A stretch of 64,000 bases of DNA from Gemella haemolysans (GTDB lineage: Bacteria; Bacillota; Bacilli; Staphylococcales; Gemellaceae): the NCBI RefSeq assembly GCF_001553035.1, contig NZ_KQ959924.1:1-64000 (forward strand), in the 5' to 3' direction. The translations under genes and the position numbers were made by a program. The notes beneath the pieces were generated by a model. It worked only from the letters and a program-made list of their open reading frames with translations, was not told where the DNA came from and did no database searches. Numbering within the stretch: the first letter of the stretch is position 1; every line of letters starts with the position of its first letter. Below are positions 23,012-31,471 of the stretch, in pieces.

Positions 23012-23073
23012 GAGAATGATTCGAAAAGATCGATTTCTTAGAAATCGTGATTTTTGACTCACTCTCTTTTTTT
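23012..23073 (+). terminator. Terminator of alr
   Basis: Long interrupted hairpin with 26-nt arms ending GATTTC/GAAATC at the tip, followed by seven T residues. Its inner part (ATCGATTTCT...ATCGTGATTTTTGA.TCACT) resembles the hairpin upstream of alr. Confidence 0.85.
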
Positions 23074-23091
23074 GTTTGTGAATTTTATAAA

Positions 23092-23138
23092 GAAATAAAA
23101 GAAAGAAATGACTCATGAAATGCATGTGTCATTTCTTT
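23092..23138 (-). terminator. Terminator of uspA
   Basis: 16-base stem (23102-23117 / 23123-23138, one mismatch). On the minus strand it is followed by a pyrimidine-rich, T-rich tail. Confidence 0.75.
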
Positions 23139-23203
23139 TAAAAAAGGAAAAATTTTAAATGAATTTAAATTAACAAACATTAATCTAAATATATTAGAGA
23201 TAC

Positions 23204-23704
23204 TTATTTTTCTTGTTCTTCTTGGAATTTTTTAGCAATTTCCGCTTCAAAATCTTGAGGGATAGAACTTTGTTTAATTACGATTACGTCAGATTTAGCA
23301 TATCTAACGATACCTTCAGAAACTGATCCCATAAGCATACGTTTGAATCCAGTTAATCCTGAAGAACCACAAACTACAAGGTCGATACCTTTTTCATCAA
23401 CGATGTCTTCACTAAGAACAATTTTTGGAATACCTTGTTCAACAATGCCGAATACTTTTGTTAGCCCAGCTTCTTTAGCAGCGTCCGCATAACTATCAAC
23501 TAATTCTTTAGTACGTTTGTAGAATGAGTTGAAAATATATGGATCTGATAAACCAGAAGTTGCGATTGTCGCATCAATTACAGACGCGATATATAACTCT
23601 GCATCCTCATTTCTTAATGCTATAGCTACAGCATTTGTAAATGCCCACTCAGCTTGTTTAGAACCGTCCACTGCGACTAAAATTTTAGAATATTTGTTTT
23701 CCAT
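23204..23704 (-). CDS. Universal stress protein, UspA family
   Basis: 166-aa cytoplasmic Usp-fold protein. The N-terminal ILVAVDGSKQAEWAF and the ATP-binding signature GSSGLTGFKRMLMGSVSE (G-2x-G-9x-G-S type) near residues 117-134 suggest the nucleotide-binding subclass. The acidic/lysine-rich C-terminal tail is unremarkable. It is monocistronic, with its own promoter and terminator. A stress-survival role is known only for the family. Confidence 0.93.
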   Translation of the reverse strand: MENKYSKILVAVDGSKQAEWAFTNAVAIALRNEDAELYIASVIDATIATSGLSDPYIFNSFYKRTKELVDSYADAAKEAGLTKVFGIVEQGIPKIVLSEDIVDEKGIDLVVCGSSGLTGFKRMLMGSVSEGIVRYAKSDVIVIKQSSIPQDFEAEIAKKFQEEQEK

Positions 23705-23738
23705 GATCAGAACCTCCGACTTCTATTTCTTTACTTAT

Positions 23739-23766
23739 ATTATATCACATTTACAAAAAAAGTAAA
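23739..23766 (-). promoter_or_regulatory. Promoter of uspA
   Basis: Minus strand TTTACT (23761-23766), 16-nt spacer ending TGA, TATAAT (23739-23744). A GGAGG site follows before the ATG. Confidence 0.7.
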
Positions 23767-23813
23767 CGCTATTTTCATGAAAACAGTATTAATTTTTAAA
23801 AATAAAGCTAAGA

Positions 23814-23855
23814 AAACCTATAGGACTATACAACTTTGTATTTTCCTATAGGTTT
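23814..23855 (-). terminator. Terminator of the DUF1450-Ig gene
   Basis: 11-base perfect inverted repeat AAACCTATAGG / CCTATAGGTTT (23814-23824 / 23845-23855) with a moderately T-rich minus-strand tail. Confidence 0.7.
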
Positions 23856-23882
23856 AATCTTTTATAAATTTATGAATATTGA

Positions 23883-24434
23883 TTATACGTTTTCATCAAC
23901 CACAGTGATAAGGCGTTTTCTTTTGTGCTCTTTATCATCAATTGTTACTTTATATACTAATTCGTATGTTCCTGGTTTAGTATTATCTACTTCACCTTCG
24001 ATAATAAGATCGTCAAGATAAGATTTTCCGGCCTTACGAGCAATGATTCCTTCTTTACCTAAATCAACCTCTTCCCCTACTTTAATAGTGACATTTTCAG
24101 GAATAATAAAGTAGAAAGTACGCTCAAGACGACGTTCAAGACGTTTTCTGTATTTTTCTTCATCTTCAGCACTCATGCGGTCTCTAAGTTTTTCATCAAC
24201 TAAAGGCATTAGTTCAACTTCAGTATCAGCAATACAGATTCTACTATTAACAAGTGTGAAAGTTTGTGTTCTTCCAGGTCCACAATAAGATTGACAACCT
24301 ATGATGAATTCAGCATTAGGTGCTTTCTTTTTCAATTTTGGGATTAAAGTTTTAAGATTAACACCAAGACAATCATCGCATAATCTAAATGTTACTTTAT
24401 CTTCAGTAACAACATTTTTATCATTTTGAGCCAT
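23883..24434 (-). CDS. DUF1450 (YuzB-like) domain fused to an Ig-like domain
   Basis: 183 aa. Residues ~12-75 (RLCDDCLGVN ... IIGCQSYCGPGR ... LVNSRICIADTEVEL) match the small DUF1450/YuzB family, with CxxC and GCxSYCG cysteines. Residues ~78-105 are a charged, arginine-rich helical linker. Residues ~106-183 (TIKVGEEVDLGKEGIIARKAG ... DNTKPGTYELVYKV) read as a bacterial Ig-like DUF5011-type fold. No signal peptide or membrane segment is visible, so the Ig-like domain is apparently cytoplasmic, which is odd. The function of DUF1450 is unknown. Confidence 0.65.
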   Translation of the reverse strand: MAQNDKNVVTEDKVTFRLCDDCLGVNLKTLIPKLKKKAPNAEFIIGCQSYCGPGRTQTFTLVNSRICIADTEVELMPLVDEKLRDRMSAEDEEKYRKRLERRLERTFYFIIPENVTIKVGEEVDLGKEGIIARKAGKSYLDDLIIEGEVDNTKPGTYELVYKVTIDDKEHKRKRLITVVDENV

Positions 24435-24526
24435 AATTTATCCTTTCATATTTTATTTATTTTAAACTAAGACTTATTATATCACATATTTCTTATAAAT
24501 AACATTTTAAATCTTGTATGGAAAAA

Positions 24527-25186
24527 TTAAATATTTCTAAATCTTTTTTTTAATATGTTGTTTAAAACAAGAAGTGCTACAAAAAGCAATAATATATGCA
24601 GAATAATTGTTGTAATTAAACTGATAAAAAATTCTTCGGGAACCATTTTTATTAGATTGGATTCATCAGGACTCAATAACCATAGATCATTAGAGAATAA
24701 TAACTGATGGAATTTTATCCAGAACGAATTAAAATTGTATGAAATTATACCAGCTAAAACTATTATTAATATAATGAATGCTAATAATGTTTTATTGAAT
24801 GTTCTAGTAATGTAGAACATTGTCTTGTGTTTAGACAATATTATAATTAGTATTGTAGTAATTATAAATAATACTATGAAGAATATCATTGTATAAAAAC
24901 TTACATTATAAAGTGTTCTAACATCTTTCATGTGTAGAATATCTTTTTCTGTAAACCATGATGTATTCAGCTCAGCTTTACTATTTAGATAATCTAAAAG
25001 ATTTGATGTATTATTTATTAATTCATCATTTGATGTATTGATATTAGGTGCTAAATTTTCTTTTGAATAGAAATTTTTATAAAAGTCCAGGTTAAAACAA
25101 TTGTAAAATATTATACCTAGTATTGCACTAATAAATAGTGAAAAATTTTGAAAAACAATTAATGTTTGTCGTATGTATTTATTCAT
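24527..25186 (-). CDS. DUF1461/TIGR01906-type membrane protein
   Basis: 219 aa. Hydrophobic segments at residues ~9-30, ~98-122, ~131-153 and ~190-212, with a long extracytoplasmic loop at ~33-95 containing FYKNFYSKENLA and a region resembling the DUF1461 family. The start is the ATG at 25186, seven nt after GGAGG; an upstream in-frame start at 25207 would put that ribosome site in the coding sequence. Function is unknown. It is single and divergent from the GntR gene. Confidence 0.65.
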   Translation of the reverse strand: MNKYIRQTLIVFQNFSLFISAILGIIFYNCFNLDFYKNFYSKENLAPNINTSNDELINNTSNLLDYLNSKAELNTSWFTEKDILHMKDVRTLYNVSFYTMIFFIVLFIITTILIIILSKHKTMFYITRTFNKTLLAFIILIIVLAGIISYNFNSFWIKFHQLLFSNDLWLLSPDESNLIKMVPEEFFISLITTIILHILLLFVALLVLNNILKKRFRNI

Positions 25187-25380
25187 ATTAATACCTCCAC
25201 TAAACATTATAGCACATTAATATTGTAGAAGATAAGAGGTTTGTTTTTAATTTGGTTTACATATTTACAGGAATTAACAAAAATAGATGGATTTATAAAA
25301 GTTTTTGAGTAAAAAATATTTAATATTTAGGTGAATTATGTTAAAATATACGTATATAGTTATTTATATTGGGGGAAATC

Positions 25381-26103
25381 ATGAATAAGTTTTTTAAGAT
25401 CTATTTAGAGTTAAGAGAAAAAATAGAAAATAGGCAATATAGGTCTAATTCCCTTTTGCCGAGTGAAAATGAACTCGCAAGAGAATATGATGTTTCTAGG
25501 GAAACTATAAGAAAAGCATTGTTATTATTATTAGAAAATGGCTATATCCATAAAATTCAAGGCAAGGGATCTATTGTTCTTGATGTTCATAGATATAGAC
25601 TACCGGTAACAGGACTTTTAAGTTTTAAAGAACGTCGACAATTCCAAGACGTTGAAGCAACTACTAAGGTAATAGTAAATGAAGAAGTTGAGGCTCCAGA
25701 TTTTCTAGTACGCCTTGGTCTTGTGAAACGTGGAGAAAAATTAATTTATTTAGTTCGCCAAAGAATTGTTGATGGCGAAGCAGTAATATTAGATAAAGAT
25801 TATATTAGAAAGAGTGCAATTGGAGAATTACCTACAGACCGTGTAGAAGAATCGTTATATGAATATTTAGAAAATGACTTAGGTATAAAAATTTCATATG
25901 GAAATAAAGATTTTAAAATTGAACCGGTTAGCGAGGAAGATTCTACATATATTGACTTAAATGGTCATAAACATATCGCAGTACTAAGAAGTGATGTATA
26001 TACGGAAGGAACTGATTTTCTTCATTATACAGAAAGTCGACATAGAGTCGATAAATTCCATTTCTCAGAATTTGCTAGAAGAAAATCTAATAGAATAAAT
26101 TAA
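25381..26103 (+). CDS. GntR-family regulator with UTRA domain (TreR-like)
   Basis: 240 aa. N-terminal winged helix (LPSENELAREYDVSRETIRKALLLLLENGYIHKIQGKGSIV) and a C-terminal UTRA effector domain (from ~residue 75) in the HutC subfamily. The sequence resembles trehalose-operon repressors, but no sugar genes are adjacent; nrd genes follow after a terminator. The start ATG at 25381 follows GGGGG. Effector and targets are unknown. Being unlinked, it may act on a distant PTS or sugar locus. Confidence 0.82.
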   Translation: MNKFFKIYLELREKIENRQYRSNSLLPSENELAREYDVSRETIRKALLLLLENGYIHKIQGKGSIVLDVHRYRLPVTGLLSFKERRQFQDVEATTKVIVNEEVEAPDFLVRLGLVKRGEKLIYLVRQRIVDGEAVILDKDYIRKSAIGELPTDRVEESLYEYLENDLGIKISYGNKDFKIEPVSEEDSTYIDLNGHKHIAVLRSDVYTEGTDFLHYTESRHRVDKFHFSEFARRKSNRIN

Positions 26104-26117
26104 AAAATTTATAGAAG

Positions 26118-26157
26118 AGAACTTTGAACAATATTATTTGTTCTGAGTTCTTTTTTT
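26118..26157 (+). terminator. Terminator of the GntR gene
   Basis: AGAACT-tt-GAACAA (26118-26131) pairs with TTGTTC-tg-AGTTCT (26138-26151), then seven T residues. The rest of the spacer to 26313 is AT-rich and shows no clear feature. Confidence 0.88.
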
Positions 26158-26313
26158 CAAAATTTTAAGTGAAAAATTCTTAAGTAATTTTTTTTACTAT
26201 AATATTTTTCACTATAATTTTGTCTAAAAGGTAATAAATGAACTAATGAAATATTAAATAAGTATAGAAATTTTGAAAAATATTTTCATGGATTTTCAAA
26301 GCGAAAATAATCG

Positions 26314-26342
26314 TTGAAAAAATAAAAAATAGAGTGTATAAT
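26314..26342 (+). promoter_or_regulatory. Promoter of nrdIEF, with a leader hairpin
   Basis: TTGAAA (26314-26319), 17-nt spacer, TATAAT (26337-26342). The leader has a hairpin AAATTTCCG/CGGAAAT (26356-26364 / 26376-26382) followed by ATTTTT, which might act as a weak attenuator. No convincing NrdR box pair was seen. Confidence 0.7.
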
Positions 26343-26407
26343 AAATATATGTTAGAAATTTCCGGGAAATAATTTCGGAAATATTTTTATGGGAGTGTGA
26401 GGAAATA

Positions 26408-26788
26408 ATGAAGATTATTGTTTATTCATTGACTGGAAATTGTAAAAGATTTGTAGACATGTGTGAGATTCCCAAAGAAGATGTAATTTATTTACAGGAT
26501 ATTGATTATGATGTGAATTTCGATTATATCCTTATAACACCAACATTTGGCTTTGGAGAAGTACCGGTTGCGGTCTCTAGTTTTTTAGAAGAAAACCACA
26601 ACCATTTAAAAGGTGTTGTTGGTAGTGGAAATAAAAATTGGGGCGAACGATTTGCCAATGCTGCTGAAATTATTAGCAGCGAATATAACATTCCGTTACT
26701 AATGAAAATTGAATTACATGGTAATAAAAAAGATATAATTGAATTTAAAAAAATATATTTGGAGAGTGTAGAGAATGGAGAAATTTAA
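26408..26788 (+). CDS. nrdI: Flavodoxin-like NrdI
   Basis: 126-aa flavodoxin-type FMN protein that supplies the oxidant for building the dimanganese-tyrosyl cofactor in NrdF. Visible are the N-terminal VYSLTGNCKRF phosphate loop, TPTFGFGEVP and GSGNKNWGERF, all NrdI hallmarks. Its 3' end overlaps nrdE by 14 nt. Class Ib reductase fits a manganese-using, iron-limited Gram-positive. Confidence 0.95.
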   Translation: MKIIVYSLTGNCKRFVDMCEIPKEDVIYLQDIDYDVNFDYILITPTFGFGEVPVAVSSFLEENHNHLKGVVGSGNKNWGERFANAAEIISSEYNIPLLMKIELHGNKKDIIEFKKIYLESVENGEI

Positions 26789-28865
26789 CCATATTGAACT
26801 AAATAATGAAGTAACAAAAAGAGGCGATAATGGCTTTTTTAAATTAGAAAAAGATGTTGAAGCTATAGAAGAATTTCTTCGTGAAGTAGACTTTCGTACA
26901 AAGAAATTCAATTCGGAAATGAAAAGACTTAGATATTTAGTAGAAGAGAATTTCTACTATAATATTTTTGATAAGTATATTGAAGATGAAATTTTAGAGT
27001 GTTTAGAATTAGCTATGAACTTCAAGTTTGAATTTAAGAGTTATATGGCAGCAAGTAAGTTCTATAAGGACTATGCATTAAAAACAAATGATAAAAAACA
27101 ATATTTAGAAAACTTTAACCAACACGTATTTATCGTAGCTATGTACTTAGCTGATGGTGATGTTGCTTTAGCGAAAGAGCTTATGATTTCAATGCTTGAG
27201 CAAAGATTACAACCGGCAACACCAACATTCCTAAACTCAGGAAGAAGTCGTCGTGGTGAGTTAGTATCGTGTTTCTTATTAGAAGTAGGTGATTCACTTA
27301 ACTCTATTAACTACATCGATTCAACAGCTAAACAACTTTCAAAAATCGGTGGGGGAGTTGCGATTAACTTATCAAAACTACGTGCACGTGGTGAGAGTAT
27401 TAAAGGAATTAAAGGAGTAGCTAAGGGTGTTATTCCTGTTGCTAAATCTTTAGAACAAGGTTTTGCATATGCTGATCAACTTGGACAACGTCCAGGAGCG
27501 GGAGCTGTTTACTTAAACATCTTCCACTATGACGTATTAGAATTCTTAGATACTAAGAAGGTTAATGCCGATGAAGAATTACGTCTTCCAACGATTTCTA
27601 CAGGTATTATCGTACCGTCATTATTTTTTGATTTAGCTCGTGAGAATAAAGATTTCTATATGTTTGGACCTCATTCAATTTATGAAGAATATGGTTTAGT
27701 ATTAGATGATATCGATATTGCTAAATACTATGATAAATTTGTAGAGAATGAAAATATTATGAAGCGTAAATTTGATGCTCGTGATATGCTTAACTTAATA
27801 GCACAAACTCAATTACAATCAGGATACCCATACTTAATGTTCAAAGATAATGCGAACAAAAATCATGCACTTCGTGAAATTGGACAAGTTAAGATGAGTA
27901 ACCTATGTACTGAGATTTTCCAATTACAAGAAACTTCAGTAATTAAAGATTACGGTGAAGGGGATATTATTAAACGTGATATTTCTTGTAACTTAGCGTC
28001 ATTAAATATCGTTAATGTTATGGAAAGCAAAAAAATTAAAGAATCTATTTACTCAGGTATGGATGCATTAACATTTGTAAGTAATTCTACAAAAATCAAA
28101 AATGCACCAGGTGTAGTAAAAGCTAATGATGAATTCCACTCTGTTGGATTAGGAGCTATGAACCTTAATGGATATTTAGCGAAAAACTTGATAGCTTATG
28201 AAAGTGAAGAAGCAAAAGATTTTGCTAACGTCTTCTTCATGATGATGAACTACTATACATTAGAACGTTCAATGCAAATTGCTAAAAAACGTAATGAAAC
28301 ATTTAAAGACTTTGAAAAATCAGATTACTATAATGGAAGTTACTTTACAAAATATATTGAAAATGACTACTTACCTGTAACGGACAAAGTGAAAGCATTA
28401 TTTGAAGGGATTGATATTCCAACAAAAGAAGACTGGAGAAGTCTAAAAAATAGAGTAAAAGAAAATGGTCTATATCATGCATATAGAATGGCTATAGCAC
28501 CAACTCAAAGTATTTCATATGTTCAAAATTCAACATCAAGCGTATTACCAATTGTTGATAAAATTGAACGAAGAAGTTATGGTAATGCTGAGACATTCTA
28601 TCCAATGCCATACTTAAGTCCAAAGACTCAATGGTTCTATAAATCAGCATTTACTATGGACCAAATGAAACTTATTGATTTAATGTCAGTTATTCAAGAA
28701 CACGTAGACCAAGGTATTTCTGTGATTTTATTCGTAAATTCTGATATTACAACAAGAGAACTTGCAAGATACTATATTTACGCACATCACAAAGGATTAA
28801 AATCACTATATTACACAAGAAACAAACTACTTTCAGTAGAAGAATGTACTTCTTGTTCTATATAG
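26775..28865 (+). CDS. nrdE: Class Ib ribonucleotide reductase, large subunit
   Basis: 696-aa catalytic subunit reducing ribonucleoside diphosphates. It has the barrel motifs ELVSCFLLEVGDS (first redox Cys), NLCTEIFQ with the radical Cys, a partner Cys in ISCNLASLNIVN, and the C-terminal shuttle cysteines ECTSCSI. It lacks an N-terminal ATP-cone, as expected for class Ib. The GGAGAG site lies within the nrdI overlap, giving translational coupling. No nrdH is present in this operon, so the reducing redoxin is elsewhere. Confidence 0.97.
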   Translation: MEKFNHIELNNEVTKRGDNGFFKLEKDVEAIEEFLREVDFRTKKFNSEMKRLRYLVEENFYYNIFDKYIEDEILECLELAMNFKFEFKSYMAASKFYKDYALKTNDKKQYLENFNQHVFIVAMYLADGDVALAKELMISMLEQRLQPATPTFLNSGRSRRGELVSCFLLEVGDSLNSINYIDSTAKQLSKIGGGVAINLSKLRARGESIKGIKGVAKGVIPVAKSLEQGFAYADQLGQRPGAGAVYLNIFHYDVLEFLDTKKVNADEELRLPTISTGIIVPSLFFDLARENKDFYMFGPHSIYEEYGLVLDDIDIAKYYDKFVENENIMKRKFDARDMLNLIAQTQLQSGYPYLMFKDNANKNHALREIGQVKMSNLCTEIFQLQETSVIKDYGEGDIIKRDISCNLASLNIVNVMESKKIKESIYSGMDALTFVSNSTKIKNAPGVVKANDEFHSVGLGAMNLNGYLAKNLIAYESEEAKDFANVFFMMMNYYTLERSMQIAKKRNETFKDFEKSDYYNGSYFTKYIENDYLPVTDKVKALFEGIDIPTKEDWRSLKNRVKENGLYHAYRMAIAPTQSISYVQNSTSSVLPIVDKIERRSYGNAETFYPMPYLSPKTQWFYKSAFTMDQMKLIDLMSVIQEHVDQGISVILFVNSDITTRELARYYIYAHHKGLKSLYYTRNKLLSVEECTSCSI

Positions 28866-28889
28866 AAAAGAGAGGAAAAATTACTAATT

Positions 28890-29858
28890 ATGAAAGCAGT
28901 AAACTGGAATAAACAAGATGACTTAACTTTCATGTATTGGCGTCAAAATATTGCACAATTTTGGGTTGATACTGAGTTTAAAGTGTCAAAAGATATTAAA
29001 AGTTGGAATGAAGATTTAAACGATAAAGAACGTGAAGCTTATAAAAAAGTATTAGCTGGTTTAACTGGTCTTGATACTCAACAAGGTGATAAAGGTATGC
29101 CACTTGTATCATTACATACTGAAGATATGAGAAAACAAGCTGTTTATAGCTTTATGGGAATGATGGAGCAAATTCATGCGAAAAGTTATTCTACTATTTT
29201 TACGTCATTAATTCCTTCACAAGAAACAGACTATTTACTAGATGAATGGGTACCAAGTAATCCAGAACTTCAATTTAAAGCGAAATTAATTGAAGATTAT
29301 TATATGAGATTATTCAAGCCAGAAGTGCCAACATATGACTTATACATGGCTCGTGTAGCGTCTGTATTTTTAGAGAGTTACATTTTCTACAGTGGATTCT
29401 TCTATCCATTATATTTAGCTGGCCAAGGTAAAGTAACTACTTCTGGAGAAATTATTCGTAAAATCTTGTTAGATGAAACTATCCACGGAAGTTTTACTGG
29501 TTTTGATGCTCAAGAAATCTTTAAAACTCTTACTCAAGAAGAGCAAGAACGCGCTGAAAAAGAAATGTATAAACTATTATTAGATTTATATGAAAATGAA
29601 TTAGTATACACTAAAGACATATATAGCGAAATTGGTTTATATGAAGAAGTAAAAGACTATGTTGAATATAATGCTAACCGTGCTTTAGCTAACTTGGGAT
29701 ATCCTGGATACTTCGAAGATAAAGAAATTAACCCAATCATTGAAAATGCGATGAATACTAATACTAAGAACCATGACTTCTTTAGTGTTAAAGGTGATGG
29801 ATATGTAGTTAGTATGAATGTTGAATCAATTGAAGATGAGGATTTCATTTTTGAATAG
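28890..29858 (+). CDS. nrdF: Class Ib ribonucleotide reductase, small subunit
   Basis: 322-aa ferritin-like subunit holding the Mn2 or Fe2-tyrosyl radical. Metal-ligand helices are visible: SLHTEDMRKQAVYSFMGMMEQIHAKSY (Glu and His ligands) and LLDETIHGSFTGFDAQ, with the C-terminal EDEDFIFE docking tail to NrdE. It follows nrdE by 24 nt and is followed after 9 nt by a histidine phosphatase gene. Confidence 0.97.
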   Translation: MKAVNWNKQDDLTFMYWRQNIAQFWVDTEFKVSKDIKSWNEDLNDKEREAYKKVLAGLTGLDTQQGDKGMPLVSLHTEDMRKQAVYSFMGMMEQIHAKSYSTIFTSLIPSQETDYLLDEWVPSNPELQFKAKLIEDYYMRLFKPEVPTYDLYMARVASVFLESYIFYSGFFYPLYLAGQGKVTTSGEIIRKILLDETIHGSFTGFDAQEIFKTLTQEEQERAEKEMYKLLLDLYENELVYTKDIYSEIGLYEEVKDYVEYNANRALANLGYPGYFEDKEINPIIENAMNTNTKNHDFFSVKGDGYVVSMNVESIEDEDFIFE

Positions 29859-29867
29859 GTAAGTGAT

Positions 29868-30434
29868 ATGAAAATTTTATTAGTAAGACATGGTGAAACA
29901 AACTATAATAAAAATAAATTAATCCAAGGTCATAGCGATATTGAATTAAATGAAACTGGTAGAAATCAAGCGACTTCTGCGGGAGAAAAGTTAACTGATC
30001 ATAATATTGATTATGCTTTTAGTAGTCCTTTGAAAAGAGCGGTAGAAACAGCAAGACTTATGCTTGATAACTCTAATAATAGTCAAAATATTTCTAAAGA
30101 AATTACTACCGATGAGCGTTTAATCGAAAAATTCTTTGGAGATTTTGAAGGTAGTACATTTGAGGAGTATTTTACTGCTCTTGAAAATAATCAAGGTTTA
30201 GAGTCAGTTGAAAAAGATGAAGATGTTTATGAGAGAGCTAATTCATTTTTTACTGAAAAATACTTAAATCATAAAGATGATACAATTTTAGTAGTTTGTC
30301 ATGGTGCGTTAATTCGTGTATTTTTAAGAACATTAGGATTATATCCTGAGTCTAATATACTAATTAATAATACTGCATTAAATGTGGTACATTATGATGG
30401 ACAAGAGTTTATATTAGAGAAATTTAATATTTAA
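29868..30434 (+). CDS. Histidine phosphatase (phosphoglycerate-mutase family), copy A
   Basis: 188 aa. RHGET (residues 7-11) with the phospho-His, NKNKLIQGHSDIELNETG, the SSPLKRAVETA arginine, and VVCHGALIR with the second His. Broad-specificity phosphatases of this family share this pattern; the exact substrate cannot be predicted. It lies 9 nt after nrdF, so it is likely cotranscribed. The next gene is a clear paralogue. Confidence 0.85.
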   Translation: MKILLVRHGETNYNKNKLIQGHSDIELNETGRNQATSAGEKLTDHNIDYAFSSPLKRAVETARLMLDNSNNSQNISKEITTDERLIEKFFGDFEGSTFEEYFTALENNQGLESVEKDEDVYERANSFFTEKYLNHKDDTILVVCHGALIRVFLRTLGLYPESNILINNTALNVVHYDGQEFILEKFNI

Positions 30435-30442
30435 AATTATTA

Positions 30443-30492
30443 AGGGAACGGCTAAGAAATCATAGTTTTAATTGGTCGCTCCCTAATTTTTT
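30443..30492 (+). terminator. Terminator between the two phosphatase genes
   Basis: AGGGAACGGCT (30443-30453) pairs with GGTCGCTCCCT (30474-30484) with one mismatch and wobbles, followed by AATTTTTT. Confidence 0.78.
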
Positions 30493-30509
30493 AATAAGGA
30501 GATGAGATT

Positions 30510-31073
30510 ATGCGTATTATTTTAGCAAGACATGGAGAAACAGATTATAACAAAAATAAATTAGTTCAAGGGCATACTGATATTTCTCTAAACGAAGAGG
30601 GAATCCGCCAAGGAATTGCTGCAGGGAAAAAAATAGAAGGATATACTATTGATGTTGCGTATAGTAGTACTTTAGGAAGAGCATTTGATACTGCTAGATA
30701 TATGTTAGACAATTCAAATAGTGAAGATAATAAAAAATTAGCTGTAATTAAAGATAAAAGATTAATTGAAAAGTCATATGGCGGATATGAAGGAGTTTCT
30801 TTTGCCGAGTATGGAGCAGGAATGAAGGCTGGAGAAACGAGAGGAATGGAGCTAGATACTGAAGCTGCTGATAGAGTGGAAGCATTCTTTAAGGAAAAAT
30901 ATGAAGAGCATCCGGAGAAAACAATGCTAGCTGTATGTCATGGCGGTTTAATTCGTTCTTTCTTAACTCAAAAAGGTATTAAAGAAGTAGGACGTGGAGT
31001 TATTATAAATACTTCAGTTAGTATTCTTGACTATGATGGAGAGAGGTTTGAACTTATAGAGTTTAATAAATAA
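30510..31073 (+). CDS. Histidine phosphatase (phosphoglycerate-mutase family), copy B
   Basis: 187-aa paralogue of the preceding gene, with RHGETDYNKNKLVQGHTDI, SSTLGRAFDTARYML and AVCHGGLIRSF. Its own AAGGAGATGAG ribosome site and the upstream terminator suggest partly separate expression. The divergence in the middle region suggests a different substrate. Substrate unknown. A hairpin without a T-run (31089-31122) follows. Confidence 0.85.
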   Translation: MRIILARHGETDYNKNKLVQGHTDISLNEEGIRQGIAAGKKIEGYTIDVAYSSTLGRAFDTARYMLDNSNSEDNKKLAVIKDKRLIEKSYGGYEGVSFAEYGAGMKAGETRGMELDTEAADRVEAFFKEKYEEHPEKTMLAVCHGGLIRSFLTQKGIKEVGRGVIINTSVSILDYDGERFELIEFNK

Positions 31074-31132
31074 GTTTAGTATTTTTACTCGAAAATAATA
31101 TTTAAGAGATTTTATTTTTGAGACGCTTTCTA

Positions 31133-31161
31133 TTGACAAATAGTGTTAAATTCTTTATACT
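31133..31161 (+). promoter_or_regulatory. Promoter of the metA T-box transcript
   Basis: TTGACA (31133-31138), 17-nt spacer, TATACT (31156-31161); predicted start near 31168. Confidence 0.8.
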
Positions 31162-31186
31162 ATTAAGTAAATTAATATGTGAAACA

Positions 31187-31405
31187 TTGAAGAGATAAGT
31201 AGATTATAATTGATTCAAAACAGAGAGCTTTCGGTGGGTGTGAGAAAGTAAGAAGAGATGTAATTGAAAATGGTCTCGGAGTAATAATTATCTAATAGGT
31301 AATTACGTCAGTGCGCGATATAGCACAGCGGTATGAACACGTACCGATTAAGGTGGATATTTATATCCATAAACATGGGTGGTAACACGATAAACTCGTC
31401 CCTAT
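31187..31405 (+). ncRNA. T-box leader, methionine-specific
   Basis: tRNA-sensing leader. The conserved T-box core ATGGGTGGTAACACG (31375-31389) has a TGGT bulge matching the ACCA end of a tRNA with discriminator A. A Stem I with GAAA-ATG-GTCTCGG places ATG (31270-31272) as the specifier codon, which fits the downstream metA. Uncharged tRNA-Met should stabilise the antiterminator and allow metA transcription. The specifier was picked by position, not by folding software. Confidence 0.85.
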
Positions 31406-31437
31406 TGCATTAACTTGCAATAGTGGCGAGTTTTTTT
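31392..31437 (+). terminator. T-box-controlled terminator
   Basis: AAACTCG (31392-31398) and CGAGTTT (31427-31433) with an inner CTATTGCA/TGCAATAG stem, then a T-run. It overlaps the antiterminator half of the T-box. Confidence 0.9.
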
Positions 31438-31471
31438 ATTTAAGATAATGAACAGTTAAGGAGATAAAATA

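Noticed and set aside
23529-24021. Plus-strand ORFs opposite uspA and the DUF1450 gene
   Set aside because: They are complements of well-supported minus-strand genes, with no ribosome site and no protein-like motifs.
26158-26407. NrdR box pair upstream of nrdI
   Set aside because: AT-rich stretches give weak partial matches, but no two boxes at the expected spacing were found.
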